Shown here: one piece after another, positions 18,010-27,386 of the stretch
Layout of the letters: every line of letters starts with the position of its first letter
Position numbering within the stretch: the first letter of the stretch is position 1
Assembly (NCBI GenBank): GCA_942492915.1
Contig: OW818662.1
Span: 868,001 to 932,000, forward strand
Origin: Turneriella sp942492915
GTDB taxonomy: Bacteria; Spirochaetota; Leptospiria; Turneriellales; Turneriellaceae
Reading direction: 5' to 3'
Length of the DNA stretch: 64,000 nucleotides
Program-made: the position numbers and the translations under genes
The notes under the pieces: generated by a model
The model's database searches: none
Told to the model about the DNA's origin: nothing
Seen by the model: the letters and a program-made list of their open reading frames with translations, nothing else

Positions 18010-19116
18010 TTATGCTAACGCCTGAAATTCTTTCAGGCTCGCAAGCAGTTCTTGCTCGCTCACAGGTTCGGGTAGGCGTGCATGGCCGAGACCGCTCAGC
18101 AGCACAAAACGAATCGCCTTCCCTTTGTTCTTTTTGTCTGCTCGCATGAGCTCGATGAGGCGTTTGGGTGCAGCGGCTGTCTTGGGTTTCGCCAGACGTA
18201 CATAGTCTCGCAGATTTGCCGGCAGTTGATATTGAGCGAGCAGGTTTGCAATGCGTTGCTCGTCCGCGCTGCTCAGGTAGCCCGATCGCCTTGAAACAAG
18301 CGCAGCGAAACGCATACCGATCGTTACAGCCTCGCCGTGCAGAATGCCTTTGTAGCCTGCGTGCGCTTCAAGCGCGTGCGCCAGCGTATGCCCGAAATTC
18401 AAGAATGCCCGTATGGACTCTTCACGCTCGTCTTGAACGACAATCGCACTCTTGACCGTCACGCAGGCTGCCGAAATCATCGCGAGCAGATCGTTGTGGC
18501 GCATGGCTGAAACCAGCGTGTGCCTTTCGAGTTCTGTCACGAATTCATCGGTACTGATCAGGGCTGTTTTGACCGCCTCAGCGAGGCCGCATTGCAGTTC
18601 TCGCGGGTGTAGCGTTTTCAGCACTTCGGGAACCATAAACACCGCGCGGGGCTGGTGAAAGACTCCCACGAGATTTTTTCCCGTTTTGAGATTCACCGCA
18701 GTCTTGCCACCGACCGATGAATCTACCATCGCGAGCAGTGTCGTCGGTATCTGAACGAACGGAATACCGCGCATGAAGACACCGGCAAGAAAACCGGTCA
18801 GATCACCCACCATACCGCCACCAATCGCGACGAGTTCTGAAGAACGGTTCGCTCCGAGTCTGATCAGCGTTTCGGCGATACCTTCGAGTGAAGCGAAACT
18901 CTTGCTCTTTTCCCCGGCGGGTATGACGATAAATGGCGTTTTTTTGAGGGCCTTGCGAAACGCTCCGCCGTAGATCTTGTCGACATTGCTGTCTATCAGC
19001 GCAAAGCGGCCTGTTTCACCCGGCAGCACCGCCGCGAGATCTTTGATCTTCGCCAGATAGCTGACCGAGTACTCATGCCCCCGAATCGGGACTTTAATGG
19101 CGTCGGGCAGTCGCAC
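18010..19116 (-). CDS. aroB: 3-dehydroquinate synthase
   Basis: Second step of the shikimate pathway (DAHP to 3-dehydroquinate), NAD and zinc dependent. 368 aa. Motifs: PAGEKSKS, IGGGMVGDLTGF, QIPTTLLAMVDSSVGGKTAVN, KNLVGVFHQP, the zinc-binding Glu in CGLAEAVKTA, NFGHTLAHALE and LHGEAVTIGM with the zinc His residues. The GTG start shares its G with the argD TAG stop. Confidence 0.97.
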   Translation of the reverse strand: MRLPDAIKVPIRGHEYSVSYLAKIKDLAAVLPGETGRFALIDSNVDKIYGGAFRKALKKTPFIVIPAGEKSKSFASLEGIAETLIRLGANRSSELVAIGGGMVGDLTGFLAGVFMRGIPFVQIPTTLLAMVDSSVGGKTAVNLKTGKNLVGVFHQPRAVFMVPEVLKTLHPRELQCGLAEAVKTALISTDEFVTELERHTLVSAMRHNDLLAMISAACVTVKSAIVVQDEREESIRAFLNFGHTLAHALEAHAGYKGILHGEAVTIGMRFAALVSRRSGYLSSADEQRIANLLAQYQLPANLRDYVRLAKPKTAAAPKRLIELMRADKKNKGKAIRFVLLSGLGHARLPEPVSEQELLASLKEFQALA

Positions 19117-20441
19117 TAGGCGTTTGGAATGCCGGCGATCAGTTGGTCTAGTTTTTCTACCGCTGCGTCCATCGTTATCTTGCGCACGTTGAGGGGTGGG
19201 GCCAGACGCAGCACTGAGTTGCCGCCGCGTCCGACGATGAGCCCCAGTTGTAGCGCCTTTTCAATCAGCGGCCTAGCCTCGATATTGTCTTTGAAGACGA
19301 TGCCGATCAGCAGGCCGAGCCCGCGTACTTCTGTAATTTTATCAGGATACTTTTCTTTCAGCTTGTTCAGCGCTGAAGTTAGGTAGCGCGACGACGCCTT
19401 AACGTGGTCGAGAATCTTTTCTGATTCGATTGTGCGAATGACTTCATAGGCCACTGCCGTAGCCAGGTGGTTACCACCGAAGGTTGTCCCGTGCATGCCT
19501 TTTTCAAAAACTGCAGAATATTTCTCAGCGACGAGCATTGCGCCAATGGGAAATCCCCCACCGAGGCCCTTTGCCATGGTGACGATGTCCGGCAGCACCC
19601 CGTAGTGCTGGTAAGCGAAGTAGTGTCCGCTTCTTCCCATGCCAATCTGAATTTCGTCGAAGCAGAGCAGAGCGCCTTCTTCGTTACAGCGCGCACGCGC
19701 GATCTTCAGAAAATCAGCCGACAAGGGAATTACTCCCGACTCGCCCTGGACAGGTTCAAAAATGACGCCGCATGTCGCCGAATCGATCGCGGCAGAGAGG
19801 CCTGCAATGTCATCGGCCGCCACGAACTCTACGTGCCCGAGAATTTCACCGAATCCTTTCTGAATTTTGTCCTGCCCCGTGATCGAAAGCGCACCAAAGG
19901 TTCTGCCATGAAAGCCGTCTTTTACCGCGACGATCTTCTGACGTGCCGGCGTTTTGGTCTGGCCATAGGCGCGCATGAACTTCACCGCGGCTTCGTTCGC
20001 TTCCGTACCCGAATTGCAGAAAAATACTTTGCCGGGAAAGTTGATCTCGACCAGCGCGCGTGCAAGCTGCGCCTGCTGCTGGTTGAAAAACAGGTTTGAA
20101 CTATGCCACAGCATTTCGGCCTGCCGGCCTAGCGCGGCAATGAGGTCGCTGTGCGCATGCCCGAGCGCAGTAACGGCGATGCCGCTCAGAAAATCGATGT
20201 ATTCTTTGCCTTCGGTGTCGTAAAGATGGTCGCCTGCACCGTATTGAAAGGCGACCGGCATGCGTGCGTACGTCTGCAGCACGTATTTTTCGTCGAGTTC
20301 ACGAATTTCGCTTAGCGACAGGCGCACAGACGGGTCAAAAGCGTTATGCTGGCGCGCGTCGCGAACCGGGACGACGGGGTTTGCATCGGGCAAACCGACA
20401 AATTCGCGCGCAGATTTTGCTGTTTGAAACTCTTCACCCAT
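19116..20441 (-). CDS. argD: Acetylornithine aminotransferase-like class III PLP aminotransferase
   Basis: 441 aa, fold-type I PLP enzyme. FLSGIAVTALGHAH, FFCNSGTEANEAAVK (PLP phosphate), HGRTFGAL, FDEIQIGMGRSG (Asp contacting PLP N1) and MAKGLGGGFPIGA with the Schiff-base lysine are all present, fitting ArgD (acetylornithine/succinyldiaminopimelate aminotransferase) rather than GABA or ornithine transaminases, although the class is hard to split. A 40-residue N-terminal extension precedes the usual start region. GAGAAGG lies just before the ATG. First gene of the five-gene operon with aroB and aroQ. Confidence 0.88.
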   Translation of the reverse strand: MGEEFQTAKSAREFVGLPDANPVVPVRDARQHNAFDPSVRLSLSEIRELDEKYVLQTYARMPVAFQYGAGDHLYDTEGKEYIDFLSGIAVTALGHAHSDLIAALGRQAEMLWHSSNLFFNQQQAQLARALVEINFPGKVFFCNSGTEANEAAVKFMRAYGQTKTPARQKIVAVKDGFHGRTFGALSITGQDKIQKGFGEILGHVEFVAADDIAGLSAAIDSATCGVIFEPVQGESGVIPLSADFLKIARARCNEEGALLCFDEIQIGMGRSGHYFAYQHYGVLPDIVTMAKGLGGGFPIGAMLVAEKYSAVFEKGMHGTTFGGNHLATAVAYEVIRTIESEKILDHVKASSRYLTSALNKLKEKYPDKITEVRGLGLLIGIVFKDNIEARPLIEKALQLGLIVGRGGNSVLRLAPPLNVRKITMDAAVEKLDQLIAGIPNA

Positions 20442-20516
20442 ACTGCCTTCTCAGGTCGTTGACTCATGTCGCAAATTGTTTATTTGACGCGTTAAGTCAG
20501 AGGCGCGTTTGGCCGC

Positions 20517-20972
20517 ATGGCGCAGGAGCACAGTCGAACGGGGGTGCAGTTGCGCCATATTGAACTTGCTGTTGCGGGCCTAGCCGTAACCCTGCTGGTT
20601 TTTTGTTCCCTGGCGATTATTCTGCTGCGCCTCTTGAGCGCAACTTCGTGGTCGGTCTCAGCGGTTGATGCGCTTTCACAGTTCCCTTCACACCTGATGC
20701 TGGTGGCTGCTTTGCTCGGCGGCTCGATTGCGCTTTCACGCGGCGAGGCGTTAAAAATTGAAGTGTTGAATGGCCTGCTCGGGTCCGGGATGCGTGCTCG
20801 TGCGGCTCGAATCGTCGCAGCGACGGGATTGGTTTTCTTCATAGTCTTTTTAGCTCTCATCGCGCGGCATCTTACCGTCGACTACAACCCGTTGGTGGCA
20901 TTTATTTATATGCCGCTCTTTCTGATTATAGGTCTGAAGCTTGCGCGGATTGCCTTCGGCAAGACAGCATGA
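20517..20972 (+). CDS. Four-helix membrane protein resembling TRAP transporter small permease (DctQ)
   Basis: 151 aa with four predicted membrane helices (about 18-40, 55-75, 95-115, 125-145). The pattern ALLGGSIALSRGEALKIEVLNGLL matches the DctQ signature in which a second helix is followed by a basic-Gly-Glu and a short amphipathic stretch. No DctM large permease or DctP binding protein lies nearby, so a working TRAP transporter is not shown. The stop overlaps the next start by 4 bp (ATGA). Confidence 0.6.
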   Translation: MAQEHSRTGVQLRHIELAVAGLAVTLLVFCSLAIILLRLLSATSWSVSAVDALSQFPSHLMLVAALLGGSIALSRGEALKIEVLNGLLGSGMRARAARIVAATGLVFFIVFLALIARHLTVDYNPLVAFIYMPLFLIIGLKLARIAFGKTA

Positions 20973-22969
20973 ACCGACGGCGCCGCTTTTCGCTTTTTGC
21001 CCTTATTCTTTCGGTGGCTGCGGGGCTGTTCGCAGCCCAGCGCAATTTCGCGTCCGCTCAGGCGGCGAATACCAACCTCGTTCAGGGCTTTGCCGTTGAG
21101 CATGACTTTCGCACGCGCGACAGAGGGTTCTCTCGCAATGGCACGGGCGATACCAAAGGTTTCGCGGCTGACACGTATGTGACAGCCAGCGCGATGACAC
21201 CCGATCGCTATGTGATCGGCACTTCAAACCGCGGTGTGCTCGAATCTGCCGATCAGGGCAAAACGTGGTCGCGCCACAATGTGCAGCAGGTGCCGATGGC
21301 GCTCGACGCAGACAACCAGCGGCGCGTTTATGCGATCGATAATGAGGCGCAGTTTCTGACGCACAAGCATGAAGTACTGCTGCGCACTGAAGATGCAGCC
21401 CGACGTTGGCAGCCGGTAAAAACCAACCTGCGACGGGCTGTAATCTTTACGGCGATCCACCGCGGGAAATCGAACGTGTATCTGGGTACGTCGGTGAACG
21501 GCCTTGAAATTGCGCCGCTGCCGGCGGCCACACTCGACCAGGCAGTTCAGGGTAAAAAACCGCTCGTGCTGAAATTTGCCAGCGCGAACGGCGGTCTGCC
21601 TGGCAAACCGCACAGCAAGTCGCATTTCATTTTTGAAGAGATTCAGGCGATTCACGAACTCACCTCTGGTGACCTTCTCGTCGCAACAGGACCCAAGCCG
21701 GCGCTCTATATGCGAAAGAAATCTGCCGCGCGCTTTCAGAAGGTCGAAGTGCAGGGGCTCTCTGACCAGTTTGACGAATGCTCGTCAGTGAGCGCTGTCA
21801 CAGAACAGAATGCGGTGCTGTCTTGTCGTCGCGGTGTCTGGTCAGGTTCGCTCGGGAATCCTCAATGGACATTTACCCCTCAAGAGCGCGTCGCCCCGGG
21901 TGTATCAGCGCTCGCCGCGTATGCGTTCATCAATAGCGACGGCAATGAAGTGACGTACCTTGCGCGCCGTTCGTTTCTGACCGACCAGAAAAAGGCGAGA
22001 ATGCAGAATGCGTCCGGGCAGCGATTGCTCTACACATCTGCCTTCAACTGGAACAAACGGCACAAGGCTGTTTTGCAAGAGCTGCAGCAAGATTTTTGGA
22101 CAGGTATTGTACTCGATGTAAAAGACGACAATGGCATCGTTCGGTACGATTCTGAAGTTCCCGTGGCAAAAGCGATTGGCGCGGTGCGGCCGTTACTCAA
22201 ACTCGGGGAAGTCATAGCGCAGGTGCATGCGATCGGGAAACGTGTCGTCGTGCGAATGGTGGTGTTCAAAGACGCGAAGCTGTTCGAGCGAGAGGGTTAT
22301 GCGATTCGAGATGCCGGTGGCGGCAAATGGGTAGGTGTTCCCGGCGAAAGGTGGATCGACCCTTATAATCCGAATCTGCTGACAGAATACTATGCCCCAC
22401 TCGTGAAAGAGCTGACCGAGCGCGGCGTCGACGAAATTCAACTCGACTATATCCGCTTTCCTTCTGATGGAGCCGTCGGTCGCTGCCGGTATTCGCACAA
22501 AAAAAATGATTATTATGCCTCTGAGGCGCTTGAGAACTTTCTCGTCGGCGTGCGCGCTGCGACGCACCTGCCGATTGGTGCCGATATTTACGGTTATAAC
22601 GGAATGTACCGCGTGCCGGGTGCAATCGGCCAAGACCTCGAAGTTTACGGACGCATACTCGACGTCATTTCGCCGATGCACTACAGCTCACATTTCGGAG
22701 ACGAATACATGCGCGATTACCCACAGGCAGAACGTGCATACCAGTTGCTGTTACTCGCCCTTTCCCGGGGAGTCTATTATGCGCAAGGCGAGTTTGTGAT
22801 GCGCCCGTGGATACAGGCGTTTCCGATGAAAAATTCTCTTTGGGGTTATGGCAAAAAGTATTTTACCGACCAGATCAAAGGCAGCGCAGACGGAGGCGGC
22901 AACGGATTTATGTTTTGGGGAAAATTTGAACACATGACTCTCGTGCGCCAGACGCAGCAGGTGCAATAA
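20969..22969 (+). CDS. Secreted BNR-repeat protein with DUF4015 glycoside hydrolase-like domain
   Basis: 666 aa with a signal peptide ending near residue 32 (ASAQA). Residues about 60-340 contain beta-propeller repeats with Asp-box units (SADQGKTWSRH, RTEDAARRWQ). From about 370 the protein matches the putative glycosyl hydrolase domain DUF4015: an LQQDFWTGIVLDVKDD segment, AIGKRVVVRMVVFKD, the hallmark EIQLDYIRFPSDG, IGADIYGY, and ISPMHYSSHFG. Expected to be a periplasmic or secreted carbohydrate-active enzyme, substrate unknown. Coupled by 4 bp overlaps or contact with the genes on both sides. Confidence 0.82.
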   Translation: MNRRRRFSLFALILSVAAGLFAAQRNFASAQAANTNLVQGFAVEHDFRTRDRGFSRNGTGDTKGFAADTYVTASAMTPDRYVIGTSNRGVLESADQGKTWSRHNVQQVPMALDADNQRRVYAIDNEAQFLTHKHEVLLRTEDAARRWQPVKTNLRRAVIFTAIHRGKSNVYLGTSVNGLEIAPLPAATLDQAVQGKKPLVLKFASANGGLPGKPHSKSHFIFEEIQAIHELTSGDLLVATGPKPALYMRKKSAARFQKVEVQGLSDQFDECSSVSAVTEQNAVLSCRRGVWSGSLGNPQWTFTPQERVAPGVSALAAYAFINSDGNEVTYLARRSFLTDQKKARMQNASGQRLLYTSAFNWNKRHKAVLQELQQDFWTGIVLDVKDDNGIVRYDSEVPVAKAIGAVRPLLKLGEVIAQVHAIGKRVVVRMVVFKDAKLFEREGYAIRDAGGGKWVGVPGERWIDPYNPNLLTEYYAPLVKELTERGVDEIQLDYIRFPSDGAVGRCRYSHKKNDYYASEALENFLVGVRAATHLPIGADIYGYNGMYRVPGAIGQDLEVYGRILDVISPMHYSSHFGDEYMRDYPQAERAYQLLLLALSRGVYYAQGEFVMRPWIQAFPMKNSLWGYGKKYFTDQIKGSADGGGNGFMFWGKFEHMTLVRQTQQVQ

Positions 22970-23802
22970 TGTATTCAGCCCCCCGCGCGACCTGGGCGGT
23001 GCTTCGCCTCTTGTGGATGCAGATTGCCCTCTGCACTGCCATCGTGCTCGAGTCGGCGCTCATGCACAAACATTCGCTGGCCGCTGCTTTTTCGCTCAGC
23101 TTCGACGCAGTTTTTAATACTGGCTATGTATGGCAGATATTCACCGCGACTCTTGTCCACACGAATCCGCTACAATTGCTCTTCAATGCTCTGACGCTGT
23201 GGATGTTCGGTTCTGAACTCGAGCAACGCTGGGGACGCATTGGTTTTCTTCGCTTTTACCTGATTTGTGCTCTCGGCGCCGCGCTCACGTTCCTGGGCCT
23301 CAGCGCGGTTTTTCCCGCAATGCGCGGTGATGTGTTCTTTTCTGCGGCGGGCGTTAACCTTGGGCTGCTGATAGCCTACGCAATCTACTGGCCCGAGAGG
23401 CAGGTGTGGTTCTTCTTCTTATTCCCGGTGCGCATGAAATTCGTGGCGCTGATTACCGGGGTTATTGCGATGTCTTACGCTGTATCGTCAGCCCCGTTTG
23501 TGCTCTCTGCAGCCGGGCACCTGGGTGGCCTCGTGGCAGCAGGCGTGCTGCTGCTCGTCACGGGGGGTGAACCCGCGCGGCTGGGCAGAATATTCGAAGG
23601 TCTCTTTAGCTGGTTCAGACAGAAGAGCACTCAGGCGCCCCACGCGGCAGCGGTGCCAACGCCAGGTTCCGGTGTTGTGCACGAGGCCCGTATCGACGCA
23701 ATTCTCGACAAGATATCCCGAGATGGTATGAAAAGTCTGACGAATGCCGAAAAAAAATTCCTGCGCGATGCATCCGATCGCATGAACCGCAGCAAACACT
23801 AA
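22969..23802 (+). CDS. Rhomboid-family membrane protein lacking the catalytic serine
   Basis: 277 aa with about six membrane helices. The rhomboid fold signature is clear: WQIFTATLVHTNPLQLLFNALTLWMFGSELEQRWG (the HxxxN-type and WR-like region). Where active rhomboids have GxSG, this protein has S125-A126-A127-G128, so the nucleophile position is Ala127; the second catalytic residue His184 (AAGHLGG) is kept. The C-terminal 40 residues (IDAILDKISRDGMKSLTNAEKKFL) match the DUF6576 tail seen on many bacterial rhomboids. It is therefore a predicted pseudoprotease that may bind membrane clients without cutting. It starts at the last base of the DUF4015 stop. Confidence 0.85.
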   Translation: MYSAPRATWAVLRLLWMQIALCTAIVLESALMHKHSLAAAFSLSFDAVFNTGYVWQIFTATLVHTNPLQLLFNALTLWMFGSELEQRWGRIGFLRFYLICALGAALTFLGLSAVFPAMRGDVFFSAAGVNLGLLIAYAIYWPERQVWFFFLFPVRMKFVALITGVIAMSYAVSSAPFVLSAAGHLGGLVAAGVLLLVTGGEPARLGRIFEGLFSWFRQKSTQAPHAAAVPTPGSGVVHEARIDAILDKISRDGMKSLTNAEKKFLRDASDRMNRSKH

Positions 23803-23823
23803 AGAATTTCCCTGGCAGGTTTT

Positions 23824-25893
23824 TTATTCAGGAAACGAGATGAATTCCTGACGATGATTTTCATCCTGAAACTTTCTATCGTAGGTCGGATTTTGTTTCA
23901 ATTGGTCTTCTATGGCCCGTTTGAGACCTGAATATTTGATAACTTCGAAATCTGTTTTCGGCTGGTACAGCGAGAGTTTCTGAAAAAGCGCCTGCATCTC
24001 CGATCGGTCAAATGGCTCTGAGAAGAGTTTCTGCAAGAACGAAAAAATTGCGATCGGCGACTCGGCGCCTTCGGATAAGATTTCATAGGCAAGCTTTGCA
24101 CTTTGCTTGCGGTCGCGCTTTAGCGCATAAAGCTCCATCAGCAGCTTCTTGTCGTAGGCGGCGTTTGCCTGCCTCATCGCAACAATAGTCGTCAGAACTT
24201 CGATCTGCCTGTCAATCAGCCCGCGGGCTGCTGCGAGCGCCGACAGTTCACGCAAGAAGGTAACATCTTCTTTGTAGAATCGGTAGACCTGCTCGTAGAG
24301 TTCCTGCGCTTCGGCCATGAGGTCCTGGCGTTTCTCTGCTCGCGCGAGACTCAGCAGTTTCGCGGCATCTGCGGCCGTAATATTTTGCAGAAGACGCGGG
24401 TCAGCTTGCAGGCTCTGCGAAAGATTTTTCAGTGATCGCAGCTGCGACTTATCCGCGATGTAAAAATCGCAGCCGGGCAGCTGCGCCATTAGCTGCTGAA
24501 GGGCGAGCAATGCATGCGAATCTCCATAGACGCCAAGGCTGCTTTCGTCGAAGATATACGTATTTGCCTGTTTTTTTATGTAACAGCTATAACTGAGTCT
24601 TAACACCAGCATCGCCGGGTTCACTTCGAGCGGGTAAAAATTTTGGTTGATCCAGGCTGCATCTTCGAGCAGCTCGTTAGGCAGCATGTTGGTAAAAACT
24701 GCCCGACCGCTGTCTTTCTGCAGGTTGACGATGGTCATCAAGAGTCCCGTGTCGGGCAATTGTGGCGTGCGTATGCGGAGCGTTTGTGTTTTGAAGAACT
24801 CGCGCGTGACCGAGTTGGAGTACTTCCATTGTACTGACAGCATCCATGCGGCCGCCGAAGCGGCAAAAAGAGCCGTAATCGTTTTGCGCCAACCTTTCGC
24901 CACATAGAAGGTGATGCCCGTGAGCACTGCGATGATCAGCAGGCCTGAAAGAATCTGCAGCCATTCTGTGGCGATGTAGTAGGCGATGAGGGCGGACGCA
25001 ATAGCAAGCCCTGCCAGAATCTTTTCCCGTTTGAGATAGACTTCGTGCGCTTTGGAGAAATACACGCTTTCCCAGATGGCGAGTGTGGAGTAGGCGATTG
25101 CCCCCCAGAAATTGTAATGTAAAAGGTTAAAAATGCCGGCCAGACCGAGAAAGACCACTGGCAAGATAACAAGTCCATGCTGTATGTGCGGCCTGACCGC
25201 GCCAAAAAGGCGAACAAATTGCGGAATAGAAATGCCCGCAAGTGTGATCAGCAGCACAAGTGAAAGGTTGGGCCGATTTTGCCCGAGTGTTGCGTGAAAT
25301 GCCTGTGCGAGAAACAGGTACCGCAGAAAGTCAATGAGTTGCCTTAGGGTGACAAGACGTTCGTGCTGAATCTCCCATTCGCGCGGTTTCTGAAAACGGG
25401 AAATAACAATCGCAACCGCAGCAATGCCGGGACCAACCCAGGCATTCTCCGCCCCGCGGGGAGAAAGCAGCGCCGCTGCGGCTCCGACAATCAGGTAGAT
25501 TTTTGCCGGCTGGTATGTGAGCAGGTGGCGCGAGAGTTCGTACCAGAGGCTGAGGGCGAAAAAAGTCAGAGGCACAGGTAAAAGCAAATAGGCATTTTCA
25601 TACCCGAGCTGCCTATACGCCAGAGCATAACCTATCAGGGCCGTTGCCACCAGCAGCGACGCCTGCACGTGCGATCGTACGCGACGCTTGCTCGCCGAAT
25701 AGAGCGCCGCCGATAAGAAGGCGATCGCAAATAGAACCAGAGCAAACTGAGACAACGGAAAGATGTTACGGTAATAGGGGAAAAAGCTATCGAGCAGCCA
25801 GCGGAAAGTATGAATAAACGCGTAGCCCCAGACGACGGCTGCCAGACGAAACAAGGCCTCTCTGCGGTTCAACTTGAGAGACAGGCCTGCCAT
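23824..25893 (-). CDS. Large polytopic membrane protein with TPR-like C-terminus, ExbBD-linked
   Basis: 689 aa. Residues 1 to about 370 contain ten to twelve hydrophobic helices; the remaining 320 residues are soluble, with a mixed region (about 385-480) and then TPR-like helices. I recognise no family. It follows exbD by seven bases on the same strand, so it is likely translated from the exbB-exbD transcript and may use or regulate that proton-driven motor. A PilF- or glycosyltransferase-like role cannot be shown. Confidence 0.72.
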   Translation of the reverse strand: MAGLSLKLNRREALFRLAAVVWGYAFIHTFRWLLDSFFPYYRNIFPLSQFALVLFAIAFLSAALYSASKRRVRSHVQASLLVATALIGYALAYRQLGYENAYLLLPVPLTFFALSLWYELSRHLLTYQPAKIYLIVGAAAALLSPRGAENAWVGPGIAAVAIVISRFQKPREWEIQHERLVTLRQLIDFLRYLFLAQAFHATLGQNRPNLSLVLLITLAGISIPQFVRLFGAVRPHIQHGLVILPVVFLGLAGIFNLLHYNFWGAIAYSTLAIWESVYFSKAHEVYLKREKILAGLAIASALIAYYIATEWLQILSGLLIIAVLTGITFYVAKGWRKTITALFAASAAAWMLSVQWKYSNSVTREFFKTQTLRIRTPQLPDTGLLMTIVNLQKDSGRAVFTNMLPNELLEDAAWINQNFYPLEVNPAMLVLRLSYSCYIKKQANTYIFDESSLGVYGDSHALLALQQLMAQLPGCDFYIADKSQLRSLKNLSQSLQADPRLLQNITAADAAKLLSLARAEKRQDLMAEAQELYEQVYRFYKEDVTFLRELSALAAARGLIDRQIEVLTTIVAMRQANAAYDKKLLMELYALKRDRKQSAKLAYEILSEGAESPIAIFSFLQKLFSEPFDRSEMQALFQKLSLYQPKTDFEVIKYSGLKRAIEDQLKQNPTYDRKFQDENHRQEFISFPE

Positions 25894-25900
25894 TGCGTAG

Positions 25901-26299
25901 TTAGCGGTCTGTTGCGAGGTTGAAACGCGTAACGCCCGATTTGTTCAGCTCATCCATAACTGAGATGATCATTTGGTATGAAGACCGTTTGTCCCCGCGG
26001 ATGATAACCTGATCTTTATCTTTGTCTTTGATGAGGTCGCTGACCGTTTTGCCCAGCTCTTTTAGCGGAACATTTTTGTCGTTCACGAAGATCTGGTTAT
26101 CCTGATTGATTAGAACTATGAGAGGCTGCGTCTCGGCTGACTGCGACGAATCGGATTTAGGCAGTTCAATCTTAATCGCAGGGTTATTTGCCAGGGTCGC
26201 GTTCATAAGAAAATAAGTCACCAGAAGAAACAAAATATCGACAAATGGGGCGAGCTCAATGCCCGTTCTGAGGCTCAGCCGTGTGCGGGCGCGCATCAT
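25901..26299 (-). CDS. exbD: ExbD/TolR-family proton-channel subunit
   Basis: 132 aa. One N-terminal membrane helix contains the key Asp in APFVDILFLLVTYF, the proton-conducting residue of ExbD/TolR, followed by a periplasmic domain with the usual IELPKSDS and a late VIIRGDKRSSYQ segment. With the ExbB protein upstream it forms an inner-membrane motor powered by the proton gradient. Starts one base after the exbB stop. ExbD versus TolR cannot be told apart from sequence alone. Confidence 0.92.
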   Translation of the reverse strand: MMRARTRLSLRTGIELAPFVDILFLLVTYFLMNATLANNPAIKIELPKSDSSQSAETQPLIVLINQDNQIFVNDKNVPLKELGKTVSDLIKDKDKDQVIIRGDKRSSYQMIISVMDELNKSGVTRFNLATDR

Positions 26300-26300
26300 A

Positions 26301-26921
26301 CTATTTGAGTTCTTTGACTGCGCGCTCGACGAGCATCTCGCATTCGTCCATCAGCTGGTTCGTGCGCTTGACGTAATAGTTGAACATCACAAGCGCGGGT
26401 ATCGCGATCATCAGGCCGAGCGTCGTCGTAATGAGTGCTTCATGGATGCCGATAGTCAGCTGATCGGCTCGCTGCGCGGCGCGGGCAAAGGCGCTGAAGG
26501 CCTTAATCATGCCAGTCACCGTACCGAGCAGGCCGAGCATCGGGGCGAGGGTCGTCGTGGTGCCGAGAAACGATGTGAAGCGTTCAAGGCCGACCTGCTC
26601 TTCAAAAATAACTTCCCGTGCGTAGCTGTAAAGGTCAGGGTGAAGCTGCCGGCCTTCTAAGACGCGCGCCACCGCGCGATAACCCGGATGCAGCTTGCCT
26701 GAACAGAATTCGAGTGCCTCGTCAAATTTTTTTGCACTGATCAGACGAATCAGAGACCGTCCCTGCTCGGGATCAAGCGTCACATTCGCACGAAACAAGA
26801 TATAACCGCGCTCGAGCGCCACGGTTACGGTCAGAATAGATATGAGTATCAATATTACCGAAACGAGCGAACTGGGCAGCGAACCAATACCCTGCGCCAA
26901 ATACGTGTTGAAATTCTGCAT
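26301..26921 (-). CDS. exbB: MotA/TolQ/ExbB-family proton-channel protein
   Basis: 206 aa with three membrane helices. The conserved family block is present: LGTTTTLAPMLGLLGTVTGMIKAF in the second helix and LITTTLGLMIAIPALVMFNYY in the third, as in ExbB and TolQ. Energises outer-membrane transport or envelope constriction together with ExbD. First gene of a three-gene (-) operon divergent from a small membrane protein gene. Confidence 0.93.
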   Translation of the reverse strand: MQNFNTYLAQGIGSLPSSLVSVILILISILTVTVALERGYILFRANVTLDPEQGRSLIRLISAKKFDEALEFCSGKLHPGYRAVARVLEGRQLHPDLYSYAREVIFEEQVGLERFTSFLGTTTTLAPMLGLLGTVTGMIKAFSAFARAAQRADQLTIGIHEALITTTLGLMIAIPALVMFNYYVKRTNQLMDECEMLVERAVKELK

Positions 26922-26949
26922 GCTTGCAAAGTCGAGATTGAAAATGCGC

Positions 26950-26955
26950 TGTCAA
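26950..26955 (-). promoter_or_regulatory. Candidate -35 element (TTGACA) for exbB
   Basis: A perfect TTGACA is read on the (-) strand about 30 bases before the exbB ATG. No good -10 hexamer is seen at 16-18 bp spacing, so this is only a weak promoter candidate. Confidence 0.25.
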
Positions 26956-27031
26956 AGTAAAATACAAGCAGACTGTCGCGCCTGCATATTTGGCTTTTCG
27001 CGGGGTTCGGCGCTTCTGAACCATCTTGAAC

Positions 27032-27376
27032 ATGGAATCCATTTCGTTCGGCACGACGCTTTTGTTTTTGGTGAACCTGACGGCGCTTGCGGTGTTTGTT
27101 TACTTGTCTTTTGACATACACCGCGCAAAACCGGGCGATCTGCCCTGGCGCGGTTTCGTCAAGATCGCTTCGCTCGCGGGAGTGCCGGCTGCACTCGAAA
27201 CAACGTATCGCCGGTGGCTCGTGGCTCTGGTGGCTTTCTTTGCATTGACGTGCCTGTCGGTCGCCGTAGTGGTCTGGGCGACCGATCATTCGTTTTTTGT
27301 GGTGCTCTTTCCCTTGCTCTTTTACTATTTTTTCGCTCGCTACCTTCTGTGGGAGAAGCAAGACCTGACCGATTGA
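27032..27376 (+). CDS. Small membrane protein of unknown function
   Basis: 114 aa from ATG 27032 (a TTG two codons upstream at 27026 is an alternative). Three hydrophobic segments: about 6-25, 68-85 and 88-105. No family recognised. Its TGA lies 10 bp before the proposed CTG start of birA, and the birA ribosome binding site overlaps its last codons, suggesting coupling. Confidence 0.65.
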   Translation: MESISFGTTLLFLVNLTALAVFVYLSFDIHRAKPGDLPWRGFVKIASLAGVPAALETTYRRWLVALVAFFALTCLSVAVVVWATDHSFFVVLFPLLFYYFFARYLLWEKQDLTD

Positions 27377-27386
27377 GAGGGCGTTT

